Positions 1-9,875 of a stretch of DNA of 64,000 bases are shown piece after piece (position 1 is the first letter of the stretch; each line of letters opens with the position of its first letter). Both the position numbers and the translations under genes were made by a program. The stretch is taken from positions 50,025,011-50,089,010 of the forward strand of contig CM051456.1 of assembly GCA_028274465.1 (NCBI GenBank), in the 5' to 3' direction. The notes beneath the pieces were generated by a model. It was given only the letters and a program-made list of their open reading frames with translations. It made no database searches and had not been told where the DNA came from. This DNA comes from Plantago ovata (Eukaryota > Streptophyta > Magnoliopsida > Lamiales > Plantaginaceae).

Positions 1-841
1 CCGCGTAAAAGTAACTAAGTCCTAAGTATGACTTTTCATTTATCTTTGTTTGTTACTACTCTGTTCTGGACTAATTCTTCTGCAGGAACATTTCTCGATG
101 TCTCGAGAGCTGTTATCGTTGTCTGTTTGCTCTGTTCTCTGTATCTGTATCTGTTCTGTCTGTTTCTGTGTGACCGGTCGATTAGGTCGTAATTAGGTAG
201 ACTTGTCGAGTTTATTTGGTTATTGCCTAGTCTAATCCCTTTTAGGCGCGAGGCAGAAGTCGCTGAGGTCTATTAGGGTCGTAGGTTCTGTTTCCCCAAA
301 GTACACGGGGGTTTCTGTTTCTGTCCGGAGTTGTTAACCCTCTGGAGGGAGCTATAAGGGCAATCTGGGAGTAGGAGTAACAAGGCGGGCTGCCCCAACG
401 GACTTCGTCTTATCTGTTTTTGTCTCTCTGTTATGTTATGTGTTCTGTTTGCTATCTTACTTGCTGCAAATGATTTTGTTTTCAAAATTGTTTACTTTCC
501 ATTTTGTTAACTTAGAACCTCACTGAGATCCTTTATCTCACGCTCTCTTTGTTTTCAAAAATGTCTTCCTTCCAGATACTACTAAGGACGCACGCGAGTA
601 GGATGCCAGAGACTGAGTGAAGGGTCTGGGGTGTCCGTTGGGATTTTGTTTTAAAATAAGAAGATGAAAATCTTTACATTTCTTCACTAGTCGTTATTCC
701 CCTTTGAATTTTAAAGTTAGCGTTGGGTTTTTACTAGATTCTGTTAGCGCTGTGGCGCCAAAGATTGTTATGGCATTTATTGCCGACCGTTGAATTTAAA
801 TTATTTTGAATATTTTATTTTCAAGAAAATTATTTGTTTTT
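1..841. other. Unclassified AT- and pyrimidine-rich sequence
   Basis: No gene is supported here. The stretch is rich in T and in short CTGT-type runs (around 120-175 and 415-450). It contains a perfect TGGCGCCA palindrome at about 752-759 that resembles the start of a tRNA-Asp primer site, but the bases after it do not continue that match. The right edge abuts the broken integrase of copia element C1 at about 842, so this may be a piece of another element or the host site left after deletion of the C1 3' half. I do not recognise it. Confidence 0.5.
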
Positions 842-1719
842 AAAAACCGATACCATTACCTTAGGAGTTCTTCCAACAAATAACTCATAGGGAGTTTTGT
901 TGTATTCCTTAGTTATCAAGCATCTATTTTGAGTATAGCAGGCGGTATTAATTGCTTCAACCCAATAAGCTTCACTTACTTCAGTGTCAGCAAGCATTGT
1001 TCTAGCTGCTTCCTTAAGGGTACGATTCTTCCTTTCATCAACACCATTTTGTTGAGGTGTCCTTACTGAGGATAACTAATGTTGTATGCCTTTGGAAGTG
1101 CAATACTTAGTTATGTACTGGTTTACAAATTCAGTACCATGGTCTATTCTCATGACTTTTACCTTGTCATTTTTCATGACTTCGAGCTTGTTCAGCAAGT
1201 TAGGTACTTCAGTCCTTGTTTTAGACTTGTGTTTGATAAACACTACCCAAGTGAATCTTGAATAGTCATCTACCACCACCAGACCATACTTCTTGCCAGC
1301 ATAGCTTGTTGAAGAAGATTCAAACAAGTCCATGTGCAAGAGTTGTAAATGTTTTGTAGTTGACGGTACTGCCTTGTTCTTGAAAGAAGTTTTGGTTTGC
1401 TTACCTTGCTGACATGCAGTGCAAACACCATCCTTCTTAAAAGTAACCTTAGGTAATCCAACTACAAGTGCCTTTTTATACAGCTTATTCAACGTCTTCA
1501 AGTTTAGGTGACTTGTTCGTTTATGCCATAACCATGCTTTTTCAGCAAGGCAATCATGATCTCAGACAAGGCATTTTTCAACAATTGCTGAAGACCAATC
1601 TACGGTATAGAGACCTCCTGATCTTCTAGCAACCATGATAACCTTCCTTTTCTCAAACTCAGTAAGTTTACATTCATCACTTTTAATTTTGATGAAGTAG
1701 CCTTTGTCAGCAAATTGAC
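842..1719 (-). pseudogene. C1 pre-integrase and integrase domains, broken
   Basis: Translated on the minus strand, the segment shows a pre-integrase motif (HKRTSHLNLKTL followed by CTACQQGKQTKTSFKNK) and then a retroviral-type integrase core. The three acidic residues are visible: Asp in LHMDLFES, Asp in RIDHGTEF, and Glu in the ERKNRTLKEAART block. An in-frame TAG near 1078 separates the second and third acidic residues, and another TAG lies near 1567. The reading runs on to about 842 (TPYELFVGRTPKV) and then stops matching. Such an enzyme would insert copia cDNA into the genome; this copy cannot encode an intact one. The usual hydrophobic residue before the catalytic Glu is Asp here (GVDERK). 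Confidence 0.85.
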
Positions 1720-1977
1720 TCATGCTGAAAAGGTTAAACTTTTAAGATTTTTGACATAAAGAACTCCCGAAATGGTAATGCATCCTAACTTCACGTCACC
1801 ATAACCTTTAGTAGAACCAAAGCCTCCACCAGCAAATCTTATTGTTGGACCTTTAGACCACTGTCTATAGTTTATAAGGTTTTTCTTATTGCCCGTCATG
1901 TGCTTTCCACAACCACTGTCAAAGTGCCAAATTGCATTGTTTGTCTCCGTGGCTGAAGTCTGCACAATCAAGAGCAA
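1720..1977 (-). pseudogene. C1 aspartic protease domain
   Basis: The 85-residue open frame contains the copia protease signature WHFDSGCGKHMTG, with the catalytic DSG and the HMTG that follows in Ty1/copia elements, then IRFAGGG and GVLYVKNLK, which lead into the pre-integrase domain. The following pre-integrase text is in a different frame, so at least one indel separates them near 1720. In the family this protease matures the Gag-Pol polyprotein inside virus-like particles. The upstream linker (1983-2563) ends in frame a few codons before it. Alternative readings are unlikely because the motif is diagnostic. Confidence 0.85.
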
Positions 1978-1982
1978 ACAAG

Positions 1983-2563
1983 TTAATTATCCAATATTGG
2001 ATGTCCATTAACATGTTCAAGAAAACATCCAGTGGAAACCCAAGTCTTGATTTTTTCAATCTTGACTTGTTTTCTACTTGCTGAGGAACTACAGGGTTTA
2101 GAACCGAAAGACTTTTGATCATTGCTGATCAAGTCCACTTTCTGATGTGGTGTCTTGCTTGGTTGACCCTTTTGCTGAACATACTTTTCAGTAAGTTCTT
2201 TTCTAGCAAGGTTCCTTCTAGTCCTAGCATTTTGAGTATTGTCAGTACTCTTAGGCTTGGTTTTGTTCAACTCTTTGAAGTATCTTTGCTGACTTTGCTT
2301 ATACTCATGAGAAAGTTGATTTTTATTGGTTTTGAAGCCAAGCCCACTTTTTGGATTATGCTGAGCTTTTGTCTCAACAACCTTACTTGATTCAAATTTG
2401 TCAGCAAAGGTCTTCCGATTACTTTTAGTAATATTGCTTTAGTCTTAACAAATTGCTTTTTCAGCAACTTGTTTGGCAGAATGCTTTACAACATCCTTTT
2501 TCTGAACAGTTTGCTTTAGAGTTCTGGTTGACCACTATCAGTTGCACGAACAAAGGTGATTGG
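1983..2563 (-). pseudogene. C1 gag-protease linker, degenerate
   Basis: Minus-strand translation gives a basic, low-complexity linker rich in Lys, Ser, Gln and Asn (for example KELNKTKPKSTDNTQNAR), ending in WVSTGCFLEHVNGHPILDN just before the protease. It is spread over at least two frames (1983-2270 and 2267-2467), so indels have broken it. This is the spacer expected between the coiled-coil gag extension and the protease. No enzymatic motif is visible. The call depends on its position within C1. Confidence 0.6.
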
Positions 2564-2977
2564 TCATTTGTCTTTACTCAAGAGTATTACATCATCACCT
2601 TCATATGTGGCACCTAAACCTTCTTTCTGAGATAGATCTCTCAGATAAGAGTTTAGTTCAGTCAGCGTGTTACTAGCATCTGCATAAGATTTGAAATTGA
2701 CTTTCATCTTTTTCATTTCTTGTATTTCAGCAAATAACTTCATAATTGAGGACTGATACTCATCCAATTCTATTGCCATTTGAGCATTTTTCTCTGAAGC
2801 TTCAGCAATTAACTTCTTGAGATGCAATAATTCAGCATCCTTCTTTTCTGACTCAACACTCAGAAACACGTACTTTTCAGTAGTTTGCTTAGTCAGAAGT
2901 TCAGCATTTTGTAGTTCCTCTTGCTGTTTACTCAAGAGTTTTCTCAAATCTTTCGATTTCTCCTTGAATTCTATCAA
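2564..2977 (-). pseudogene. C1 coiled-coil gag extension
   Basis: The frame encodes about 137 residues dominated by Glu, Lys, Leu and Ala with heptad character (TTEKYVFLSVESEKKDAEL, LHLKKLIAEASEKNAQMA), a probable coiled coil. It is nearly the same as the C2 segment at 31490-31735, which proves common family membership. In C1 it continues beyond the point where C2 is truncated. The first codons lie exactly at the G1 insertion site; the upstream half of the same reading is found at 11688-11700. The role in the element is presumably Gag oligomerisation, inferred from the coiled coil. Confidence 0.75.
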
Positions 2978-2981
2978 GGTC
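2977..2981. repeat. Target-site duplication of G1, left copy (AGGTC)
   Basis: AGGTC precedes the first base of the G1 5' LTR and recurs at 11683-11687 directly after its 3' LTR. Removing G1 and one copy joins the C1 reading exactly as in the uninterrupted C2 copy at about 31472-31500. Confidence 0.95.
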
Positions 2982-3333
2982 TGATGAACATGTATTTTAC
3001 ACTTTCATTCGAGTCTTTTTCACCTATTTTAGCTATCCTCTATGTTAATTTAGCTATATTTTAGTGCATTTTATTAGAATAGTGTCACGTTTCCCTTTAG
3101 TTTGTATTTTACAGGTTTTGGGTGAAAAACGAGGTTTTCCGGGCAATTATATTGAAGTAGACAAGGAATTGGTGTTCCGAAGGCCTATTTGGAGTATCTA
3201 GAAGATTCCGGATAGGATTTGAAGTCTAGGGGTCGAGTCTGAAGGCTAAAAGGTCACTAGAAGGCAAAAACAGAGTCCGAAAAGGAAAAGAAATCCAAAA
3301 ACGTGTCGAAAACGCATAAACAGCCGACAGGAG

Positions 3334-3417
3334 GTCCCGGGTGAGTTGCCCGGGACGTGGGGCGAACCGCCCCACACCAGGCGAATCGCCCGGTGTGTGG
3401 GGCGACTCGCCCCACAC
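3334..3417. promoter_or_regulatory. Hairpin cluster in G1 5' LTR (GCG-NNN-CGC cores)
   Basis: Four adjacent imperfect palindromes: 3334-3356 with arms GTCCCGGG/CCCGGGAC, 3357-3375 (GTGGGGCGAACCGCCCCAC), 3375-3395 (around GGCGAATCGCCC), and 3395-3417 (around GGGGCGACTCGCCCC). The first has lost its core through C-to-T changes relative to the 3' LTR copy. The cluster ends 11 bp before the TATA box. Confidence 0.8.
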
Positions 3418-3428
3418 CTGCCGAATGC

Positions 3429-3438
3429 CTATATATAG
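3429..3438 (+). promoter_or_regulatory. TATA box of G1 5' LTR (CTATATATAG)
   Basis: CTATATATAG sits at the same place in all five LTR copies of this family (also 10924, 13284, 20328 and 63826), followed by a CT-rich leader. It would position the start of the element transcript and so the U3/R border. Confidence 0.75.
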
Positions 3439-4186
3439 TTGCTCAGTTTTCTCCGTTTTTCATACTTTCCCAGACCTTTTCTCTCACCTTTCTCATTAGT
3501 TTTAGGTAGGAATTCTCCAGAGCCTGTTCTGGGGATTCTTAGCTTAGGAGATACTTTTTCTTAGCGTTTTGGAGCTTGTAAGATCGTTTCTTCGGAGATT
3601 GACAACCGTCGGTAACATTGTATCTTACAGTTTTTCTATTTATATTTATTTATCTTTCAACATGTTTTCATTCAATCTTGCAGTGATTTCTGTTGATTGC
3701 ATGACATCTATGAGTAGCTAAACTTCTCGTTGGCGATAGTATGCAATTTCATAGCGAAGGATTAATAATTATGCTAATGGCTATATCGCGCATTAGACCT
3801 TAAGTTATTGCTTTATTTCTTTGATCTATCTAAAACATCTATCTTCGTAGTGTTGAATTATAACGAACACAATTGGACAATTCATTGATCAAAGATCTCT
3901 ATGCAAAACGATCGGGTACTTCATGCATGATTATTAACCTGCTATGCTTAGAATGACCATACTATCACCAGCCTCCATTATCTGATAAGAAAAACCTTTG
4001 CTAAGTAGTTTGCTGATTTTATATTCTTAAGTTTGATTAGATAAAGCTTGTTATAGTCCTTAGAGATCGACACTCGAGGTTATTTTACTGCTACACTACG
4101 GTTTTCGTTGTAGTTGTGAATTGCCTTTGGCTAAATACAAATTTATTTGATTAACTAGAATCTGACAAGTTCTAAACCGTTCATCA

Positions 4187-4204
4187 AAGGCGGCGTTGTC
4201 GGGG
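4187..4204 (+). other. G1 primer-binding site, tRNA-Asp type, degenerate
   Basis: The 18 bases directly after the LTR resemble the complement of the plant tRNA-Asp 3' end (TGGCGCCGTTGCCGGGG), with changes at the start and one inside (GGCGGCGTTGTCGGGG). The better preserved forms are in G2 (14096) and G4 (33222). Confidence 0.75.
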
Positions 4205-4416
4205 ACTATACTCCTTTTTTCTGTTTAGCTTTTATTTATTTTCAGCATTCAATTCCTAGTTCTGTTGTTTTTATTTTCCTATTTAATCACTCCCTGATAC
4301 TCCTAGTCTTAGTAGTTTTCGACTTTATAGTGATTTCTAGAGATTTTCTTGATCTTCCAGATTTCTAACGAGACTAATTTTCAGTTTTGAGTTACTCCTG
4401 TTCCAGATTTCCAAGT

Positions 4417-5415
4417 ATGACAACCTTAAAAGCTCGCTTGACACCTACGTCCTCGCAAGTCAAGAAAGGGTCAGCTATATACTTGGAAGAAGAGTTATCG
4501 GGGTATGAGGTAACAAGTTCTGTAGTGAGAAGGATACCAAGGTTCGAAGATGGAGTGGGGATAAATCCGTTAAACTTCATCAGATCCTATGAGGAATAAA
4601 TAGCAAAATTTCCAGCAAAGGGGTTCAACAAGGACCAATTATGCATGAAATTATTTTCTTTTGCTCTGGGATACGAACCAAGAATTTGGATAGCAAGGTT
4701 AGCACCAGGATCACTGAGAACCTGGGGCCAAGTAGTAGAGGAGTTCTTGGCACGTTTCATGCCTTACCATGAGACGATTGCCTTGCGGAGTCGGATCGAA
4801 CACTTCAAGCAAGGAGAGTATGAGCGGTTCTGTGACACCTACGAACGTTTTGAGCTGTATAAACGTGAGTGCCTCCATCACCGTTTCGACGACGGGGAAC
4901 TAATTTGGTATTTTGTTGGTGGTCTACGTGATGATGTTAGGCTTCAAGTGGATGGGATGTGTGGAGGATTAGAATAATGTACAGTTGAAGAGGCAGTGAA
5001 GGTCTTTCAAAAGTACGCCAGTGGATCTGCATAGACTGAGAGGCAAATGTCGAGTCAAGACACCAACAGGAATTCGAATCGGGGCGAAACTGAAAGCTTA
5101 TACGAAGGATATTCTGAAGATGAAGATATCAGTGAGGAGGAAGAGCTTGCGTTTTACGCAGGGATTAAGGCCATCGAGAGTGTTTTCGAGATAGCACACG
5201 CAGGGCAAGCTGAAAACAATATTCGCATCGAGAAGGCTTTCGAAGCAGTCGAAGTAACTGAGCAACTTATCAAGGAGCTTACCTTGTTGAAGTGTGAAAA
5301 GTGCGGAAAAGCAGTCGAAGACGCCCCCTGGAAGTGGGGGGCGAACCGCCCGGTGTGGGGGGCGAATCGCCCCCCAGCTCCAGGGAACTGGACGACCCCA
5401 ATTCCCCCGTTTTGA
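4417..5415 (+). pseudogene. G1 gag, broken
   Basis: The ATG at 4417 opens a frame that resembles plant retrotransposon Gag, the capsid precursor. Recognisable blocks are RLAPGSLRTWGQVVEEF, SRIEHFKQGEYERFCDTYER, ELYKRECLHHR and DGMCGGLE, which match the G3 gag block by block. Nonsense codons at 4597, 4975 and 5032 interrupt one continuous frame. The C-terminal part (5047-5415) is acidic and runs through a GC hairpin cluster before a TGA at 5413. No CCHC zinc knuckle is visible; only a short CEKCGK sequence near 5293. The 5' leader 4205-4416 is T-rich and shared with G2. Confidence 0.85.
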
Positions 5416-6974
5416 CACCTGAAGCTGATCCCGAGCCACTTCCAACTGTTACTACCGAGGAAAATGAGTACGAAGAAGTGAATCTACTACTCCGTGGAGG
5501 AAAGATGACCAAAATCTCTAACTTCGTGCGTCCTAAACGTGTTGAACCATCTGGGACCGACAATACAGGACCAAGCACCGAACAAGAGGTTAGTGAAAGT
5601 TCCAAAGAACCTCAAGAGAAGGATGATGAACCAAGACCATCTGTAGAAGACATAGTCGATGATGAGGTCGAAAGGGGAACTCCTACGCCAGCAGTACTTC
5701 ACAAATCTTCTAATCCATATGTGCCTCCCAAACCACATGGACCATTCCCAAGTCGGATCAAGCCAGCCAAGAAGGATATTCAGGAGTCACCCCTATTTCA
5801 ACGCCTCTCAAAAGTTGAAGTCAATGTGCCCCTCTTAGAGTTAATCCAAAATATTCCAGCTTATACGAAATTCTTTCGTGAGATGAAGAACAAAAGGATT
5901 ACTTCAGGAAAGGAAGTTAATGGGGTTGAGACAGTAAATTCGATTGTCGAGTTACCTGTGAAGAAGAAAGATCCTGGAAGTTTCATCATCAACATCGCCT
6001 TGGGGAATGGTCGAACAACGAAGGCAATGCTCGACTTAGGGGCTAGCATTAACTTAATGCTCTATTCGATATACAAGGCCCTGGATCTCGGAGAATTGAC
6101 ACCAACTGATATGGTTGTCCAAATGGCGGACCAAAGTGTGAAGAGGCCAGTCCGGATAATAGAGGACATCCTTGTGAAGGTAGACAAATTGATAATTCCA
6201 GCTGATTTTCTAGTAATGAAATATGCAGACGAAGGAAAGAGCCATATTCGCGAACACGTAGTACTACTTGGTAGACCATTCATGGCAACTACCAACACAT
6301 GCCTTGAACTCAAGGGCAAGAAAATAACCATGGAGGTAATGGGCGAGAAGATTGAATTGGTAGGATGTAGCATCGGAGATAAGGAAGTTGTGGAAGAGTT
6401 AAATTTTGTAGATTGCTATGATTCCGTTATTTCCGAATTTTATCATGGCTATGATAATCATGAACCACTTGAGGAGGCACTAACCATGCAGACTGAGACA
6501 TGCTACATGACCGAAGAAGCAAGGGAACTAGTTGAAATAATGGATAGCACCCTAGAAATTCCCGTAGGAGAAGAAGTGCTTGAACCTTTAGATGAAGAAG
6601 AGGAAGAAAGTAAATTTCCTGAAGAGCCTAGATTAGAATTAAAACCACTAAGTTTGTTGAAGTTTTCATGGATGATTTTTCCCTTTTTGGTGATTCGTTT
6701 TGATGAATGCTTGCAAATATTAGATCTTGTTTTAAAAAGATGCATTGAATGCAATATGACCTTAAGCTGGGAGAAAAGTCATTACATGGTTAGGGAAGGC
6801 ATTGTTCTAGGACATGTAGTTTCTGAAAGAGGTATTGAGGTAGATAAGGCTAAGATCGAAATCATTGAAAAACTTCCCCCACCTACTTGTGTGAAAGAAT
6901 TGCAATCTTTTCTTGGCCATGTAGGGTTTCATAGGAGGTTTATTAAGGATTTTTCGAAAATTCTAAACCTTTAA
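5298..6974 (+). pseudogene. G1 protease with truncated reverse transcriptase
   Basis: The frame, open from 5298, begins with an acidic linker, then a conserved block (VPPKPHGPFPSRIKPAKKD, LLELIQNIPAYTKFF) and an Athila-type aspartic protease with DLGASINLM at residues 245-248 counted from the GTG at 5301, and LLGRPFMATTNTCLE. After KLELKPL-like sequence near 6648 it jumps directly into the end of reverse transcriptase. Text around the polymerase motif FMDDFSLFG (about 6667-6693) is present in another frame, then [12 protein letters not shown] and the connection region follow. Compared with G3, about 0.7 kb encoding the N-terminal half of RT is missing. The frame ends at 6972-6974 by a further frameshift before RNase H. 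Confidence 0.85.
5326..5385. repeat. Internal hairpin cluster of G1, at the gag-protease overlap
   Basis: Two GCG-NNN-CGC palindromes (GGCGAACCGCC near 5340-5350 and GGGGGGCGAATCGCCCCCC near 5357-5375) are nested inside outer arms CCCTGGA (5326-5332) and TCCAGGG (5379-5385). The arms are of the same GTGGGGCGA type as in the LTR of G1. The cluster is open in both the gag and the protease frame. Confidence 0.75.
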
Positions 6975-6979
6975 GTAGC

Positions 6980-7495
6980 TTGCTTGCAAAAGATGTGATT
7001 TTCCATTTTTCTAATGAATGCTTAGTTGCTTTTAATACCCTTAAGGAAAAGCTTGTTTCTGCTCCCATTGTTGTGCCACCTGATTGGAATCTTCCTTTTG
7101 AGATTATGTGTGATGCTTTGAATTTTGCTCTGGGTGCCGTTTTATGTCAAAAAGTTGATAAGCATGTGATTTATTATGTTAGTAAGACTCTAGACTCCGC
7201 GCAAGTTAACTACACAACTACTGAAAAGAAATTTTTAGCTGTTGTTTTTGCTTTACAAAAGTTTAGGTCTTATTTAATTGGTCATCCTGTGAATGTCCAT
7301 ACTGATCATGCTGCTTTGAGACATTTGATAGCTAAGCAAGATTCTAAGCCTAGATTAATCTGTTGGGTCCTTTTGCTACAAGATTTTGACTTGATGATAG
7401 TGGATAGAGCTGGTAGGGAGAATTTAGTAGCTGATCATTTGTCTGGAATACCAAATATCCCTGTTGATTCGATACCTATTAATGAATCACCCTGA
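6980..7495 (+). pseudogene. G1 RNase H domain
   Basis: This 171-residue frame continues the polyprotein in a new phase. It contains FEIMCDA (first catalytic Asp), [12 protein letters not shown] (catalytic Glu) and [14 protein letters not shown] (third Asp), then [13 protein letters not shown], the usual end of the gypsy RNase H and tether. The domain would remove the RNA strand during reverse transcription. G3 has the same blocks at 22550-22900. Differences such as LNF for SDY after MCDA suggest drift. It overlaps the integrase frame by about 30 bp. Confidence 0.85.
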
Positions 7496-7502
7496 TGAAC
7501 AC

Positions 7503-8805
7503 TTGATGAAGGCTAATGAAGAGCCATGGTATGCTGATATTGTAAACTATTTGGCTATGAATGTTTGCCCCACTAACTTTTCAGCCTCAGACAAGAGAAC
7601 TCTTGCAAAGCGTTGCAGGTCTTTCATATGGGATGATCCGCATCTTTTCAAAGAAGGAGCTGATGAAATTCTGAGGAGATGCGTGCCACAAGAAGAGCAA
7701 CAAAGTGTGGTGAGTCATTGCCATGAGCTTAATTGTGGAGGACACTATAGTGGCTTGAAAACACCCCGCAAAGTACTACAAGCAGGATTTTACTAGCCAA
7801 CAATATACTGAGATGCTCGAATTTTTGTAAATAATTGTGACCCATGTCAACGAGGTGGTAATATTAGCAAGAAAGACGAAATGCCCCTTCAAGGGAATCT
7901 AGTGGTCGAACCTTTTGACGTGTGGGGCATTGATTTCATGGGACCATTTCCATCAAGTGGAGGTTATGGATAAATTCTTGTTGCGGTGGACTATGTGACT
8001 AAATGGGTGGAGGCAATTCCTACAAAAACAAATGACGGCGCAGTTGTTATGAAGTTCTTGAAGGAAGTAATATTCTCTAGGTTTGGGTGCCCTAGGACAA
8101 TCATCAGTGATGGAGGGTCACACTTCGTCAATTGAACCTTTGCCTCCCTTCTTAAGAGATATGGTGTCCACCACAGTGTTGCTACGCCATACCATCCACA
8201 GACATCGGGCCAAGTCGAAGTTAGCAATCGACAAATTGAAGCCTAGTAGGAAAGATTGGGCAGGAAAATTGAATGATGCACTATGGGCATACAGAACTAG
8301 CTACAAGACGGTAATTGGAACCACTCCGTACAGACTCGTGTATGGGAAAGCGTGTCATCTTCCCGTAGAACTTGAACACAAGGCATAATGGGCTATCAAA
8401 GCACTCAATCTTGATATGGGAAAAGCTGGCGAGGAACGATTGTTGCAACTAGATGAGCTTGATGAATTACGCCTAGGTGCTTATGAAAATGCCAAGATTT
8501 ACAAGGAACGTACTAAGAAGTATCATGCTCGTGGTATAGTACGTAAGGAACTGATTCCTGGACAAAAAGCTTTGGTATTTAATTCTCGCCTTCGACTATT
8601 TCCTAGAAAGCTCCGTACTCGTTGGGATGGATCATACGAAATTATCAAAGTTGCTTCCAGTGGAGCTGTAGAACTCTTTGATCCAAAGACGGGCAATACC
8701 TTCAAGGTGTATGGTCAACGAGTGAAGCCGTACTTCGAGATATCTAGTGATCAAAGGGAGGTTGATCATCTTGAGCTTACCCTTACCGCCTCTACTGAAG
8801 GTTAG
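7503..8805 (+). pseudogene. G1 integrase, broken
   Basis: A zinc-binding HHCC region (CHELNCGGHYS ... NNCDPCQ) is followed by the catalytic core: Asp in WGIDFMGPF (7932), Asp in IISDGG (8109) and Glu in [10 protein letters not shown] (8217), a spacing of 35 residues between the last two. The C-terminal domain runs to a TAG at 8803 (LRLFPRKLRTRWDGSYEI, VYGQRVKPYF). Stops near 7794, in the 7960s, at 8133 and around 8245, together with frame changes, split it; the cleanest open pieces are 7464-7796, 8083-8388 and 8416-8805. This enzyme class inserts the cDNA and makes the 5-bp duplication seen here. Confidence 0.85.
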
Positions 8806-9567
8806 TGTGTTTTGTTGTCTTGAGCATATAATTGTGTTGTTTTTCATATTTTCGTATGTTTTTGGTGATAAAATAGGTTTCTAGATGATAATTTAGCATT
8901 TTCAAGGGAACCCGTTTTTCTCCTATTATGCTAAATTATCAATCTTTTTACCTTGTTTATCACCCGTTTTGTTTTCTCACAAGTTTGATTGAGTAATATA
9001 GGTCACTTATACAAGTATTATCTCTCACCTTAAATCCACTTTCGACGTTCGGGACGAGCGACGACGTTCAGGTTTGGGGGGGGATTATCGCTGGTTATCT
9101 CTATACCTGTCTTGCTTATGATAAACTCGTGAAATTTTTTGTTTGCATTTGCACGTTTACCGCTTTCTTAGTTTTTAGTTGCATACACTACATTCAACCT
9201 AGGATAGTCTTGCATGTTTTATGTGGAGTTTATTGCCAAATTTTTTGAACTTCTTTATTGGGTAGATTAACTAATTATGACATTAAACATATGCTTCATC
9301 TCTATGAATTTGTTTGAGGTTTTGCTCGCTTGGCTTGTCACATTTATGTTTTGCACTTAGTTAAGTTTGGTAGTCTCGACATCACTTAGTGGTGTTTTCT
9401 CTACTGTGGTTCACAAAGGCCTTTATAATAGGATGATGCATGTTAGGGTCTTATGGTTGTTTTCCCGAGTAATTATGTACCTAAGAGGCAACAAGTCTTC
9501 ACCTTTCTTTGAGATTGCTAAATGCCTAGGAAGGAGGTAGTGTGAGATTGTGTGATCCTTTATTTGC

Positions 9568-9706
9568 AACCTATTCTTTCGAATAGGTTTGGGGAGGGGG
9601 TTACACTATCATTAGACTTGTTTTTCAATTTTGTATTGTGAGTTTATTTTTCTTTTTCGTAAATTTTGTACTCCAACCTATTCTTTCGAATAGGTTTGGG
9701 GAGGTT
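9568..9706 (+). repeat. Two copies of hairpin-plus-G-run unit in G1
   Basis: CCTATTCTTTCGAATAGG, a 7-bp stem with TTTC loop, followed by TTTGGGGAGG, occurs at about 9570-9597 and again at about 9677-9704. G2 has the same pair at about 18948 and 19062. The G-run half repeats the motif of the real polypurine tract at 10464. Confidence 0.8.
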
Positions 9707-9748
9707 GTTTGTGTGCGTTGTTTCTTTTTCGTTGTGCTACTGCTGGCT

Positions 9749-9875
9749 AAAAAATTGAAAAAAAAGAGAAAAAGAAAAATTCCAGAAAAAAAAAGAAAAG
9801 AAAACTGAAAAAAAAAAAAAAAAAGAAAAGAAAAGACCCCAAAAAAGCAAAGAAGGGTCCAAAAAAAGAGCCAAA
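9749..9875. repeat. A/G-rich low-complexity tract
   Basis: Runs of A interrupted by G on the plus strand, with an apparent Lys- or Phe-rich translation that is not a protein. The equivalent tract in G2 lies at 19134-19270 and differs in run lengths, as expected from slippage. Confidence 0.85.

Larger units (their letters stand above)
842..2981 (-). mobile_element. C1 Ty1/copia element, distal part (integrase to coiled-coil region)
   Basis: This is the left part of a copia element read on the minus strand: coiled-coil gag extension, protease, pre-integrase and integrase, in the order expected for Ty1/copia (integrase before reverse transcriptase). It breaks off at about 842 before reverse transcriptase. 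At 2981 it is interrupted by G1; the rest continues at 11683 with the reading frame and the 5-bp target duplication in register. The same protein segments occur on the plus strand in C2, which shows that C1 and C2 are one family. The long gag extension suggests a SIRE/Maximus-like lineage, which is an inference. Confidence 0.85.
2982..4186 (+). repeat. G1 5' LTR
   Basis: The LTR is 1205 bp with TG...CA ends and short inverted termini (TGATGAAC/GTTCATCA). A cluster of GC-rich hairpins at 3334-3417 lies just upstream of a TATA box at 3429-3438, and a CT-rich stretch follows the TATA box (3443-3500). The partner LTR is at 10478-11682. G2 carries a clearly related LTR, and the fragment after the assembly gap at 63659 is another. 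Confidence 0.95.

Noticed and set aside
752..759. A primer-binding site near 752
   Set aside because: TGGCGCCA is only a short palindrome; the following bases do not match any tRNA 3' end and no LTR end precedes it.
3226..3417. Minus-strand reading frame through the G1 LTR hairpins (Gly-Asp-Ser-Pro-rich peptide)
   Set aside because: It is the translation of the palindromes; similar frames appear on either strand in every cluster. No conservation as protein outside the gag-protease linker.
5298..5415. A conserved programmed -1 frameshift between gag and protease
   Set aside because: G1 needs a -1 shift but G3 needs +1 at the same place, and no canonical slippery heptamer is in phase. Random indels are as likely; kept only as a question in the findings.
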